A DNA stretch of 64,000 bases from Bombardia bombarda (Eukaryota > Ascomycota > Sordariomycetes > Sordariales > Lasiosphaeriaceae), in NCBI GenBank assembly GCA_030512295.1, contig JAULSR010000006.1, positions 124,001 through 188,000 on the forward strand, given 5' to 3'. The translations under genes were made by a program, and so were the position numbers. Shown here piece by piece: positions 22,903 to 35,863 of this stretch (positions are counted from its first letter, which is position 1; every line of letters begins with the position of its first letter). A model generated the notes under the pieces. It ran no database searches. It was given only the letters and a program-made list of their open reading frames with translations, and was not told where the DNA came from.

Positions 22903-25900
22903 CATCTACAATTAGCCCGCATTGCGGGAGAAAAGGAAATTCCTCAGCGAAATGCAGTGTACAAAAATTTCGGATACCATACTCCGACACATGTGCTGGA
23001 TCGCATGCGAAACAAGTCGCTGATCCTCATCACCAATCCTACCTCGCACCCGTCATTAGTGTTTCATCTCGTCTCTTTTGTACAATTCTTCCGCCCTCGA
23101 ATCGCACCATTTCGTTCACCCAGCACTGCCTCCCTGTCTCTCGCTTCCCGATATAATCTGGCCATTTCGTGTAGGTGCTAGGAAGATTGATACCTTTCCA
23201 GTATGTATCCGTATAACCCCTTGTTTGCACGCCATCACTCTTTGTCAGGTTGCACAAAAATGTCATACCGTCATCATTACGGATATGGAACCTAGGAGTT
23301 TACGAGCTTGGTGTTATATACGCAAATAACGGAGGCATCTCATCAGAAGACCGCCATAAAGCCATTATAACGACAGACAAAAATCCATTATACATACGAC
23401 CTACATTATGTGATATATCATTCGAGTGCTGACCTCAAATGACTGGAGCGGGCAACACGGCCGAAACGCTTCAGATCACCAATCTAACAGACACGCTGGT
23501 AACTCAGTCTAAGCTTGTCCTGACCATCGTGTGCATACACTGCGTGCGCATCGCGATGGCATTTATGTCTAGTAAAATCAACATAAGTATGAGACTAACA
23601 AGGGACAGAACTGTTTGGAGTTGTATGCCTGATTATGGGGGGTGGCAACTGCCAGCCACTCACACAGCGACACAAACGACTCGGAATATGCCCGAGTTCA
23701 CGTAGGACATACGGGATACTGGTACTTACCTAGTTCCCTGCACATTCGATGGCGAAAACTTCGATATTAATCCCGCTTCGTACATGGGCGGGGCGCTTGT
23801 AGCCAAGCCTGCTGAAAGGTTGATAAAAAAAACGCGTTCCATGGGCCCTGGGCCAATTAGCTTGCACGCGACAGGGGGTTTCAAAAGGGTCAGGTATGCC
23901 CAGCCAGCCAGCACAAGCTAACCAGTAATCCAATCCTACACGCACACGCCGAATCAAGGTACATCCATACTGGAATTGAACTCAGGTATCCGACGCAATG
24001 ACTATCACCGTAATCAATAATAATATCACCATTTCCCCGAGTGACGTCGAGGTATCGTTCCCTTATTCCCTCATCCATCGCTAGCAATGGATACGGCTGT
24101 GATGCTCCAAATGACAATGGAAGTGGGTACATTCCTTGATAGTGTATCCGTAGATGGCAGGCAATCAATGACAATCTGTCAAAACTTTAGGTTTTCTCCA
24201 TCGTGGCACAGCTCGGGCCATTTCGAGATGGATGATGTCCTGCAGCTGGGATTGAGTAAACATTTGATGTAAAAAAGGGCATTGGGGGTAACAATATCCC
24301 AATACCCCCATCCAAAAGGCATGCTTCCACCCAGCTACTTATCCGACCGGGGAGTTTAAAGTCCGACTGGGCCAACGACGGGGTTGTGTAATAACGCCCA
24401 GCGGGGGTGTTTATCTCCTGGCGTTTTCCAAAGTTCCATCAAGTTCTATCTGCAGACTGGCACCGGCCGAGGGATGCGCACAAAATCACCTAAGCTGGAA
24501 AGATCGATTAACGCGGGATTAGTGGGGGTCTATTACTAAAACGTACTACGCTCAATGTCTGCTAGCCAAAGTTCTCTGCACACAAGGTGCTGACTTATTA
24601 GTCTAGGTTGCCAAGGCAGTAAAGGTTCCATTCGGATCTGCTGCTCGATCCAGTAATGAATTGCAAGTACGGCCGACATGGACAGACGGTTTTTCTGAAT
24701 CTAAGTAAACTGGCACTGCAGTGCTCTAGTCTTACAGACAATAATATCTCCATCTTCATATCCAGTTCCTTAGTATGAGCATTCAAGTCTCGCATAGCTG
24801 TCTGATCGTCACTCTGTATGCGCACGACCATTGGAGCAGAAGCAGTGAATGACGTGGGTTTTACAAAGTTTTCTACTCATTCCTTGTGGGATTTGATCAA
24901 GGACTGGGCCGATAATACATCTACTGTGCAGAAGGAGCAAAAAGGACAAGCTGAAGTTACCCAACTTACCTACTTACCAAAGATATCAAACCTCTATATA
25001 CTGGATGACATTATAGTATAGAACATCACGAGTGAAACGACAATGTTGATTTACCAAACTCGGCCCCGTCCATTCGTCAACTATGTAACACCTAAAACCG
25101 CTACTGACAGCTAAGGACTTACTTATCTCCGTTGCTATTGCCTTTCGCTATCACCAACATATTGGGTTAGATCTGAATAGTTGTCATTCCACTTCTTGAC
25201 TTCAGCCGCGCGTGCGTCCAAGATTCAAGCCCACACAATACGGACGTGTAGCACTGTCCAGCAACACCGGCTGACATGTACCACCATGAAAGTCGCATCT
25301 CGCGCACATGAATATGACAACCAAACCACAGGAATTTGTCTATACTGTGTACAGGCTTCGCTTTATGAACAAAGAGGGTGGTCGTGTTGGATGAGCTCTG
25401 TCACCTCATCGACTCATTCAATCAAGAATGGCGAAAGCCGGTATTGCAAAATTGCAATTCTTAGATATGAGATGAAAGCAGTGGCCAATGTTAAAATCAT
25501 TGTACCACGCCGCCCGTCAGAAATTTGCCTAGGCGGCAGTGCCTTGTATTAACACAACATCACATCGGACGATTGTTGTGAAACCACAAGGCGAAAAAGG
25601 GGGGAAGATAAATGCTGCAGTCAAAGAATACACCTGCAAACACCCCCAACCTATCAACATGTAGTTTTTATACATTGTGTATATGGCTCTCAATGGAGAT
25701 TGGCATCAACTTTCCCTAGCTAATCAATGGGGGTTGCACCGTCGTTGTTGGTTAATAACGTGACAACCACTAGAACAGCCAACAGGCCCCCATTATGCAG
25801 GGTGCTTTTGCTGGTTTGAGCAATTGAGCGCCGTTGGAGCGCTGATATTGGTTTCCCAAAAAAGCCAAGATCCGAACCGAGTATCAGCTTGGAGTGCTGA

Positions 25901-27207
25901 AGTGCTGAAGTGACATAAACACGGTTGGTCCAGGGTTTTGCTGCGCCCTTTTCCAGCATCCGCCATGCAAGGTGGTTGCATCTGATTACAATGCTCCCCT
26001 AGTTCGTTTATTAGCGTAGAACTTTGGGCAAGGACTCCGGTCAAAACTTCGATTTGCAGCAGTTTTGCCGTTCTACATCCTTTCTGAACGCTTGAAAATT
26101 TACCTACAGATGCAACAGCATATGCCCTATTTGATGGAGCTGTTTTTATTCTGTGAAAATTAGTCGTTTCTTCGTGAGGTTAGAAAATTTTGACCAGGAC
26201 CCCTGTCCCAAGAGTCACGCTAACAAACAAACCAGGGCGGCATTGTATTGGTTTGATAGAAACGCTAGGTACGTACCATCACATAGTATGCCATATACGC
26301 ACAGGCTACTGCCGGCTTGCATGTCTGCCTTATTTTGCTAAGGATATGTGCTCAATATAGTTATATTGATTGGCAATCACAAGACTCTGCCACCTCAAAT
26401 GTGTCAATTCGAGTAGCCGCCGAGCTGATCCCTTCTAGGTCTATCGTGTACACCATGCCTCGGGCAGTCTGGGTCTCAGCCCCCGACACCAGGCGAGATC
26501 TTTGCTGACTTGCGTTGTGAATCAATAACTGAGGTACATATAGCTGGTTCATATCGTCAAAAGACTGGTAGAGTTGTTTATAAGCAGTCAGGTAGTGTAA
26601 TCCTTTGAAGAATGGCAAATATTGAGCGACAAATACCTACCGAACTCACGACTAATGTCCAGGTAAGTTGCTGGACTTAGTACTCCAGGCGACGTTGAAA
26701 TGAAATTCACTATACGCAGCCATGGATTGCCAACTACTAGGAACTCATGAAGCAAGTATATCAGTCTATAACCCGAGTATTTAGTGACTCTCCATTACTG
26801 ACATGTTGAATAAATAGAAGGTTACATGCTATAGAATCGTCCATACCATGTCATAGATGATCAAGCTGAACGACCAAGTCTTTCATGAGTGCGTGTGTCC
26901 AGCAAACTCACAGGAAAACACCAGTCAAAGGTCTGACTGAAGAGCATGTTGCCCCATGAGCTCTCACTGCCTTCTGAACTATCTGAAATTTGAATAACGA
27001 TAACTAGGTGCTGGACCAAACCAATAAGACTCCTATCAGGAAAACCCCAGATGCAGATCTATGTCGGTATGTATGAAACACATCGCACCTTGTCCTGCCC
27101 CCAAGAAAAGGCATACCCAATGACTGGATGTTTTGATGCGCTAGCAAGCTGCTGAGTCAGGCTGTTGTGCAACCAGACCGTCAGGACTGTTCGTGCAGTC
27201 AACCAAG

Positions 27208-27262
27208 CCCACCCCCTCCCCCCCTCCCCCACCCCACAAAAAAAACCCCCCAAAAAAAAACC
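27208..27262 (-). other. G-quadruplex-prone tract on the minus strand
   Basis: The plus strand has C-runs of 3-7 separated by single A or T from 27208 to 27235, followed by alternating A and C homopolymers to 27262. Read on the minus strand this is five consecutive G-runs with 1-nt spacers, a strong intramolecular quadruplex pattern. Confidence 0.7.
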
Positions 27263-30200
27263 AGAGAAATGATGCGCCGACAATAGCAATAGCAGACGTT
27301 TCTTTGTTTGTTTTCGATACGCGTCAGGTTGAACCAAGCAGCCAAGTGCCGACATGGACTGGCCTTTGATGAAGGCTGATTCCCCGGGCTATCCGGCATT
27401 TTCGTCGAGTCCGGTAGTTAATCCTAGTGGCCCAATTAACCAGAGAGATCATGGAATGACAATGATTCGTCCGGGGCCCGATAGAACAGGCACGTAGAAC
27501 TGGGGCCATCCCATATTTGCGCGCGTTGGAGGCTAGGTTGGGAGACTCGACCGGTCGCACTGTAATGCATGGGACCGAGTAGAACAACATCAAAAGCAAA
27601 ACTCGGGTGAAAAAACGTGTATCCGTAGTACGACGGGAATACCTGGAGAGGAAAAAAGCCCACCCAATATAGCCACCTATCTTATCGGGAGCATGCAGAC
27701 CGCAATCTCCGAACATTATCCGACCAGAATCAATAGGTAGGTAATCAGCTCATTGCTTCTCCTTTCTCCTTTTAATAGTTTTAATAGTAATACTGTGGAA
27801 ACGTTCGCATTTCCGTGTAACATTTGTAGAGCGACGACCCGCAGGGGTGATCGGCGGGTTTCATACCACCCCCAACTTTCTAATTAAAGTACCTTGCCTA
27901 CTACATTTCACAGCAGCTTCGATTATAAGGTGATGCTATACCTACCTAGGCAGACGGACTCAACTTCTCAAGGTCGCACCGCATCTATGGACGTCGGCGC
28001 AATAACATGCATGCACTTGTTAATTAATGAGTGTGCACGGCAATCTATGCCGACAGTGCTGGTACGGATACCAAGGTGACCTCACCATGTCTTGTTGATG
28101 GAATCAAGCGCTGGTCGCTTACCTATATCGGTAGCGGACTTGATTTGACATTTTGGACCTTAGCTATTTCTTCCAACAATATGGTTCCGAGATGGTGCTC
28201 CATAAGTTCCGTAAGGATTACGGATCAGTTTTGACGGGCCCATGCATGACTCGTCACCTCGCACTGTGCGGGGTACCGATCCAGCGAAAAGCGTGTTTAG
28301 GCACACTAGCGGAGAACTAAAAGACAAAAAAGACAAAACCAAAATTCCAGTCAGACGCAAACTAGATTCCTGCCTCACATTGAACGAGAACGATAGTACA
28401 TAGATACCAAGGTACTCGTGCATATAATGCCAACTTCGTTAAAGTCACGGTGTCATTTATCATGATTGCTATCAGTGATGGGCTCCTTCCGATTATGCTG
28501 GAGAATCTCTCGCGTTCAAACTTTAATATTACAATGCGTACCGCAGTGCTGTTAGTGAACTATTATTTCAGTATGTGGAAACCCATCGCGCTGATGTATC
28601 TTCATTACCTCTGCAAGCTCACGGGATATTCACTTCATGACCGCTCCTATACCAACTTCGGGCCTCGCGACTTGGACCAAGATACATGTACCGCTAGGTA
28701 GGTACTTAGCTTGGCGCGGTCGGAAACAGGCATGGGAGAACATGATCAACGCGATCAGCCGCGCACTCTCGTATCGAAGCCTCAATTGGGACTTCTCCGG
28801 TCAGGTCTGGGCTGTAGTTCTAGTTGTTAGTGTTGCTCGGTTTTCTCCATCATCTCCATCTTTATCAGTCTCCATCTCCACCGCTAACCTCGACGCTAGA
28901 GTTATGGTCGGTAATGCCAAGAAGAGCGGCTGGTCGGGCGCTTCGGGTTCCATCGGCGGATTAGGTATCAATACGGCGTAATCGGTAAATGGCACGATGC
29001 ACGCCCAAAGCCAAATCGTCCAAACCAACCCCCTGGACTTATAGGTTGCCATCGGTGCTGCTAACCACGACCAAGGTACATCGCCTGCAGTAGACTACAT
29101 CCAATTCTCCGACCCATACTGGCACAGTAAATGGTAGTATAATATGTGCTCAGAGCGCATCAGTCCATTCATCCTTATATCTAGACTCAGTCATAGCCCC
29201 TCCCTCATTGCATCATCATTGCCAATATGTGACAATTTGATTGCCCCATCGAAACTGATCGCCAAACAATCACAGGAATCACATAGACTAACATCACAGC
29301 AAACACGCAAACACGCAATTACTGAAAAAGACGTTCATTCAGCTGTTATGGGTAGGTATCCAAGTATGCGCGACTTTGGCCGCTAACATCCAATGAAGAG
29401 GAGAGCTGAAACAACAATGGAGGCAAAAACGCGGCCCTTTTCCGGCAAAGGCTAAATATCAACACAGGGGCCAGCTGCTAATCATAAGCGAGACCTGCCT
29501 AGGGGAAAAAAAACTCCACGCGTACCCATTGCATGACTCACTATGCAGAAGACGAACAGCCCACCGGATCCACATGACTCGTCGGTTGGTCGGCAGATGA
29601 TGCTGCTGAGTGCTCTGGTCTGGTTGCTTCAAAAGCCGTGCGCGCACGTGTGTGCATTACGTTACCTAGGTCCAGCAAATATACTTCCATGTGACTTCTC
29701 CTCCCCTTTTCAGCTCACCTTCTTCCTTGTGCAAATAAATAGCTAGGTCTATCCGTGCACCCCGCTAGGCAGCATAGCCAATGAAGGTGGCTGATGCATC
29801 CATCGTTTCAGTGTGAGGTTAGGTACATACGTGGTTGAAGATTATTTGAGGTTATACTGGGTACTGGTAATACTTGAGGTGGTGTATACCATTTACCATT
29901 GTGGTGGTTATGAAGGTAGAGAGAAGTAGGCGGGAGACTCATGATGCATCGATGAGTATGGGTTACTTGTCCTTATTACACATGTTACTAGTACTACAAG
30001 GCAGTGCTGACGCTGTCACCAAGACTCGTGAAGTACAATCCCTACCAAGGTCCCTTGAGCCGTGCTGCCTTGGGTGGTAGGCTCATCACAGACCTGTAAT
30101 AGTAGTACCTCAATAGTATGAGTAAGAGTTGATCATGTAGATGTTAATGGCAAGATACTAGACGGGCTGCCTAAAAAGTGTCATTGTGCTGCTGCGATTC

Positions 30201-30972
30201 TATTCAATGGAAATGCGCGATATAATGGTGTGATAGTAACCAAGTAGTTGTAGCCCCTTAGGCAGATGCATACCGTACATGCACCACACGTGTGCACTGC
30301 CCAGGTCGCTGTATGCGGGTACCCAAATGGACACGTAGCCTCGACGAGGGTCAGACTGCAGTTTGTAGACTGGGTCGCCAATCTGCCTAGGTACTGACTG
30401 TAGCCTGCATTGACCAGAGTACCCAGTCACTTATGACAAGTGACTGGCTGTGTGAGACAACCTCGGCTGTGACAACGAAGAGAGGGGACAGTGGAATACT
30501 ATCTAGCTATTAAAATTGTGGCAGTTTCTGAAGGGACAAGCACTCTACGGAAGGCCATTAAGCTCACTACAAGCCTGATATCTATTTGAAGTTAAACACT
30601 ACTAGAGACGCTGTGATACGTACCTTCAATGTTACTACCTACGAAAGAGTGTATATTCTCTTCATGGTCAGAGATGTGGAGTCAAGGAGTGATGCAGCCT
30701 GAGGAGAAGATAGGATCCGCCAGGCTGGGTTAATGCCTATATGTGAGCAAGAGGCAAGAGGTTGTGACAAGAATAATAAAAGGCTCTCGGAACGCTTTGG
30801 GTATGAGCGGTGATGAGAAGCATATTCCTTATGTACACAGCCATCTGAGAGTCTTTCTAGACCGCCAGGTATTATCCCAGACATACTTCTAAGCCAACAA
30901 CTACAAACCAAAAAGCTTCTCGTGTATATCGCACATCTAAAACAAAGAACGCCAACCTCCAACTCCAGCCCA

Positions 30973-33028
30973 TCACTTCTTCTCCGCCGGCGGCCACTCA
31001 ATCTCCTTGGCCGGAAACATGCCCTTAACCACCTCATTCATATGAACAATGGCATCCCCAGCCCCCTCCCACGTCCTGCGCTTCCCCGTCTCAAAATACC
31101 CAAACAGATGCGGCGTCTCAACCCCGTCGTTCATCAGCCCATACATCTTGCGGTCCGTCAACCAAAACTTCCACCCTTGCCATCCCCACCCCAGATTCTC
31201 CATGCCCGTGCCCGCCGCGCGGTGCAGCCAGCCCTGGAACTCCCACTGCTTGACAGCGCTCATATCACTACTCTTATCCAGCGCCCACCGCGCCGCCACC
31301 CACCGCTGGTGCTCGTCAATGTGCCGCTCCATCTCCGCGCGCGGCGGCAGACCCTCGACGCCACGCCACACATTGCTGACCGCCCACGACGTCACATCAG
31401 CGAAGCCAAACCCATTGTTCTTGCCAAAGGCGCTGTAGCAGAGCAGCACGCAGCTGTCCGCGTACCGCGGCGGGAACAGGTTCATGTACAGCCTGTACAG
31501 CGGCGGGCCTCTGTAAGTATCCACCCCCTTGGGCTTGCCATCAGCCTCCATAAACGGCGCAGCAACAGACCAATCGGCCGCGTACCCCGTGCACAGCACC
31601 ACGGCATCGACATCATCCACCACCGTGCCGTCCGCAAACTCGACCGCCCTGGGCCCGACGAAGCGTGTGAGCCCATGCAGCGACGTCAGGCTGCCGTCCT
31701 GCAGGAACGGCATCACAAGCTCGAACGAGCCGGGTAAGCTCAGCGTGATGGAGGGGAAGGGCTCGAGGCGCCAGGCCGGGTCGAGCTTGCCAAAGGCGCG
31801 GCGCGAGAGGAAGGTGACGGCGAGGTCGGCGGTCCACTTGGAGAAGGCCGGGAGGTGCTTCTGGAGCAGGTGGCTGAGCTGGCGGCGGCGCCAGGTGATG
31901 CCGAGGTCGTTGGGGATGCCGTTGCGGTAGCGGCGGAAGGGGACGGCGCCGCGGCGGTGCGAGACGTAGACTTTGGAGGCGAGCGGCATCAAGGTGGGGA
32001 TGATGTCGCCTGAGGTGCTGGAGAGGCCGACGACGACGACGTTTTTGGATGTGAATTGGGATGGGCTGGGGAGGGGGGGTGGGGGTCAGTTGATGGATGG
32101 GACATATGTTTGGTGGCTGGTGGTGCATGCAACTCAACAACACACTTACTCTCTGAACTGCTGTGAGTGCATGATGGTCCCTTCAAACATCTCCTGGCCC
32201 TCAAACGCGGGCACGTTGGCCTTGGTCTGGTAGCCATTGCACAGGGCGATCTTGTCAAACTCGACCGTCTCGACGCTCCCGTTTCTCTCGATGTCGAGCA
32301 GCCAGGCGCTGTCGTCCTTGTTCCTTCTGGCTTGCTTGGCACTCGCGCCAAAGACGATGTCCTTGAGCAGGTCAAATTTCTCGGCATAGCCCTGCATGAA
32401 TTCTTGGAACTCATGGGGTTGCATGTAGGTTGGGTACTCTGGATGTCAAGTGATTTTGGATCAGAACAAGCAATGGATCTTGTGACAGACTTGGCAGGTG
32501 TAGGACAGGGCCACCTCAAGCCGCCAATGCCGACAGGATGCATGGGAAATGGGATGCAGCCACCAGACCACCAGACCACAATTCTGGACTGGACAATGGA
32601 TGCAAAGCTTACTGTCGGGAATGGGATAATCGGAGAAGCCACAGGTGAACTTGCTAAGATTCGCTCGTGTCACTGTGGAAGGTGTGCTGAGTTAGATGCC
32701 CGAATCGTGAGACGTGAAACATTTGGAGCCAATGATCAAAGGCAAGGGGAACTTGGACTTGCCTGGGAGCGTGGTGGTGTATGCAGGGTTGTCGGAATAG
32801 GCCCAGAGCCCTCCAACCCTGTCTCGTCGCTCGTACGCCGTGACCGAAAAGCCATCCTCCCGAAGCGTCTTTAGCATCGACAAGCCCGAAGGCCCTGGGA
32901 GTGTTGTAACTGTGGTTAGCTTTTGTGCGTTGCTGGTGTGTCGATCCAGTCTCGCGTTTGGACGCGATCTGGATCGCGATTGACGTGGACTCACCCGTTC
33001 CGACGACTGCCACCCTGATCCTCTGCAT
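30973..33028 (-). CDS. Flavin-containing monooxygenase (FMO-like), FAD/NADPH dependent
   Basis: Five exons in gene order: 32995..33028, 32763..32894, 32613..32672, 32150..32438, 30973..32065 (535 residues). The FAD Rossmann motif VVGTGPSGLS begins near residue 8 and is split by intron 1. It is followed by the acidic strand end and GG motif (YERRDRVGGLW). The next blocks are FTCGFSDYPIPD, HEFQEFM, the FMO-type linker FEGTIMHSQQFR, and the NADPH site VVVVGLSSTSGD, which sits right after the intron 4 junction. Then come SHRRGAVPFRRYRNG and a C-terminal ALCTGYA-like segment (DAVVLCTGYAADW). Intron 2 uses a GC donor (GCAAGT). Family members oxygenate soft nucleophiles such as N or S in small molecules; the substrate is unknown. 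No biosynthetic cluster is visible beside it. Confidence 0.93.
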
Positions 33029-34189
33029 AGCTGCTGCCTTTGTTCAAGTGGCACCAGACGGTGAAATAGGTACGTGGGTGGGTAGGTGCCTTAGATACTA
33101 GCAGACACCTGTGTAGGCGGATGGATGCCACCTCGATCGTCTCAATGTGCGCTAAGACTTTGTCATCGAGCTTGGTGATGAATCATTTCTCGTAGAAAAT
33201 TGCATGCATCGGGATGAAATTTCAGGCCCAGGCGTTGGCAAATCTATCGGAAACTTCGGTGATAGGGGGGTTTAGATTAGGCCATATTCCGCGCCAACCG
33301 ACGTGATACGCTGTATAAACAGGACTCGGGGAATTTTGGCCCGCGGCCGCGCATCCCTGTGCTGGGACAATGAGCTGAATGTGCCATGTAGACTACTGAT
33401 TACACGGTGTGGATGATGCATTACTGCGGCGTAGATTGGTCATCAGTATGTCTCTTATAGCGGCAGATTTAATTGGCTGTTGTTATCTTCATTTTGGGGT
33501 TTGAACAGAGCTATGGGAATTGTCGTGTAGAAATAGTATGAAACACTCAAGGCGAGTGTGTGGTAATGGCCGCACTGCAGAACAAGTAAGATGGTGCCAG
33601 ACACCGTAAAACCGAAATTTGCAGGTCCGAAGCGGGTGCAATGAAGAATATTCAGCATATATCACAGCTGACCTAGCTCGCCTAGGTACCGATCTCCTCC
33701 AGACGACAGGCCAAACTGGACACATGGACGATGGTCTTCTGGGCACCTAGAATTGTACAATGGATGACATAGATGCCACGAAAGCATCCACCAAACCTGT
33801 AGCAATACTGTTCGGTTGAGTTGACTTCAAAGCTCAATTATAAATAACCAATGTACCAACACTGATTAAACCATCCCTGATGGCTGTGCTGTTCTTTGAT
33901 GATTTACAAGGTTGCCATGCCACAAATTCATCGTGTGATAGGGTCAAAGCCTACTCTTTGTGTAGGTAGTATTTCTTTCACCGTAATGGGGACAGAAAAG
34001 ATGCACCTTCTTTGTGGAAATGTTCCGATTTTCGAGGGGGCCTTGACGGGAGGGAACAATGGTTTGCCACATGGTCCTCACATGAAGCAAGATGTCTATT
34101 CAACATAATCGCCTGGTATCCCGAAGTCTCGTAAGCTAAGGGAGGTACTATCGTTCCCATAACCACTCTCTGTTGGAAATACTATCAAA
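33029..34189. other. Divergent intergenic region
   Basis: Shared upstream region of the monooxygenase (-) and the gene at 34190 (+). No other supported feature. Confidence 0.55.
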
Positions 34190-35557
34190 ATGCCCGACAT
34201 TTCGACGTGCCAACTGGTGCCGCCATGCAAGCAAAACAGACATGCGGCACTGCTCCCGGATCGGCAGCCAACTCCCATAGGAAAGTACTTCTTCACCGAG
34301 GAGGCTCTGACGCACGACCTTGCGGCTCTGAAGAAAGGCGAGATATATCTTAAGGGAGATTTCTACACTCGGGCGAAGGCGTGGTACAAGGCCGAGATAG
34401 ATCGGATCGTGCACCTGAAAAGGGTGGAAAATGTGAGTCTCCACTCAGTCTTAACACTGTTGTGTCTCGTCCATGGAGGGAAGGCGTGACTGACTTGGGC
34501 CATGGAAATGGAACTGGAATCAGGAGGCACTAGAACCTGTCGAACCCCAACCCCAGACGACCAAAACCGAGGACGTGGAATCAGCACCAAGAGCAGCAGC
34601 AGCAGCAGCAGTAGAAACTGAACCTAAAACAGGACGTCGAGCGAAGGCAGCAAAGCCGCGACCCGTACCAACGCGGATCCAGCCAGAACGAGCCGCCAAA
34701 CGCAAAGCACCTGTCGTCGAGTCCACTGCACCCACCACACCTACACCTACCAAAAAACCAAAGACCAAGCCTGAACCTACATCAACTTCCACGCCCATAC
34801 CAACACCCACCCCTCCAGCCCCAACCCCAGCTCCCAATACAGAAGAGCAGCCAACCCCGACCCCGCCCCCACAAAAGGCGACTACACCCTCGCCCCCTAC
34901 GACTACGCCCAATACCTCAACAAGAACCTCAACGAGCACCACCCCAACCTCCCCTGGTCCTACGTGCAGCTCCAAGGCCTCGACGCCGCCTACTTCTCCA
35001 TGCGCCTCGAGCGCGCCGTCGACGCCAAGCTCGCCGAGCTCCGCGACCAGCGCCAGGGCGGCATCACCATCCAGAGCGGTGGCGGTCTCGGGCTCATGCT
35101 CACGGGCTACTACCGGCCCCCCGTCCGCTGCGCCCTGGGCCGCACCCCCGTCGTCGTCGCCCCGCCCTTTGAGCCCGCGGGCGCGCTTGCCCCAGGCGAG
35201 GACTGGCGGCCGCCTGCTGCTGCCAGGGAAAGCGGGCTGATGACGCTGCCGCCGGCGTGGGCAATTTCTGCCTCTGCGGCGACGGTGGGGACAAGGAGGA
35301 GGACGAGCTTGCGGCTGTCGGCGAAGGCGGCGGTGGTGGTGATGGGTGCGGTGGCTGCGCCGGTGGCGGAGATGCAGATCAGTCCGACGCTGGGGCGGTG
35401 GCCGACGTCGCCGAAGGGGGTGGGGGTGGGGGTGGGGGCGGGAGAGGTTTGGGAGGATATTAGGGATAATGTGGTTGTGGTGTCGGGGCTGGAGTTTGCT
35501 GTTGATGTGTGTGCGGCGAAGGGGGATATGGATAAGGCAAGGGTTGTGATGTTGTGA
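34190..35557 (+). CDS. Unknown Pro/Thr-rich protein, gene model broken by a frame shift
   Basis: Exon 1 is 34190..34432 (81 codons: GKYFFTEEALTHDLAALKKG and YTRAKAWYKAEIDR). A GTGAGT to ATCAG intron (34433-34523) leads to exon 2 at 34524. Exon 2 first encodes Ala-rich, basic and then Pro/Thr-rich sequence (KRKAPVVES, KKPKTKPEP). From about 34880 the protein-like frame is another one, reading KGDYTLAPYDYAQYLNKNL, then DAAYFSMRLERAVDAKLAEL and on to TGA 35555-35557. A TGA in that frame near 34770 places the switch between about 34770 and 34885. No GT donor with good context lies there, so a 1-nt deletion near the C5/A4 runs at 34865-34878 is the simplest reading. Family unknown; the basic patches suggest a nuclear location. 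Confidence 0.55.
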
Positions 35558-35863
35558 TGTAAAAGGGGGATAAAAGGGGGGCTTGTGATTATGTGAGTTT
35601 GGATCAAATATTGACAACCCGAATATTTTGGATACTAGACAGGCTGTAGGATAGATGACAGTTGAGACCCGGCAAAGCATTGAAAAGGTTTCGATTTCCT
35701 TCCAATCATAAAAATCATCAACGTGACAAAATGGCGCTTATACGCGCATTGCCCCTGTAAGTCCTCCTTTGCCCCTTTCCGGGCGTGAACATAGAGAGAC
35801 CACACGTCCCAAGTCAATGAGAAAACTTCTCAGCTGACCACTTATTCAATAACATGGCCACGC
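35558..35863. other. Convergent 3' region
   Basis: Short spacer between the 34190 gene (+) and the HsbA-like gene (-). Nothing else seen. Confidence 0.6.

Larger units (their letters stand above)
20843..30972. other. 10-kb region without a supported gene
   Basis: Spans from the 5' end of the polyglutamine gene to the 3' end of the flavin monooxygenase. ORFs are short, scattered over six frames and lack protein-like composition; the longest is 22617-23156 on plus. GC content looks lower than in the flanking genes, yet the DNA is not the extreme AT of fully RIP-mutated repeats. It contains repeated TAGGTA/TACCTA words, a C-rich/G-rich tract at 27208-27262 and a short direct repeat near 22865-22902. 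I recognise no transposon ORF, LTR or tRNA. It may be an extended promoter with long leaders, or decayed sequence. Confidence 0.5.

Noticed and set aside
22617..23156. 179-codon plus-strand frame in the gene-poor region
   Set aside because: His/Pro/Ser-rich with no folded-looking block, and a second open frame overlaps it.
23960..24080. Possible tRNA T-arm (GAGTTCAATTCC on the minus strand)
   Set aside because: The flanking bases do not pair into a T stem and no acceptor stem is present.
30922..31737. 271-codon plus-strand frame opposite the monooxygenase
   Set aside because: Antisense shadow of the last exon of the FMO gene.
34520..35680. 386-codon minus-strand frame opposite the 34-kb gene
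   Set aside because: Antisense of a low-complexity Pro/Thr region, giving Val/Gly repeats. The plus frame has the protein-like blocks.
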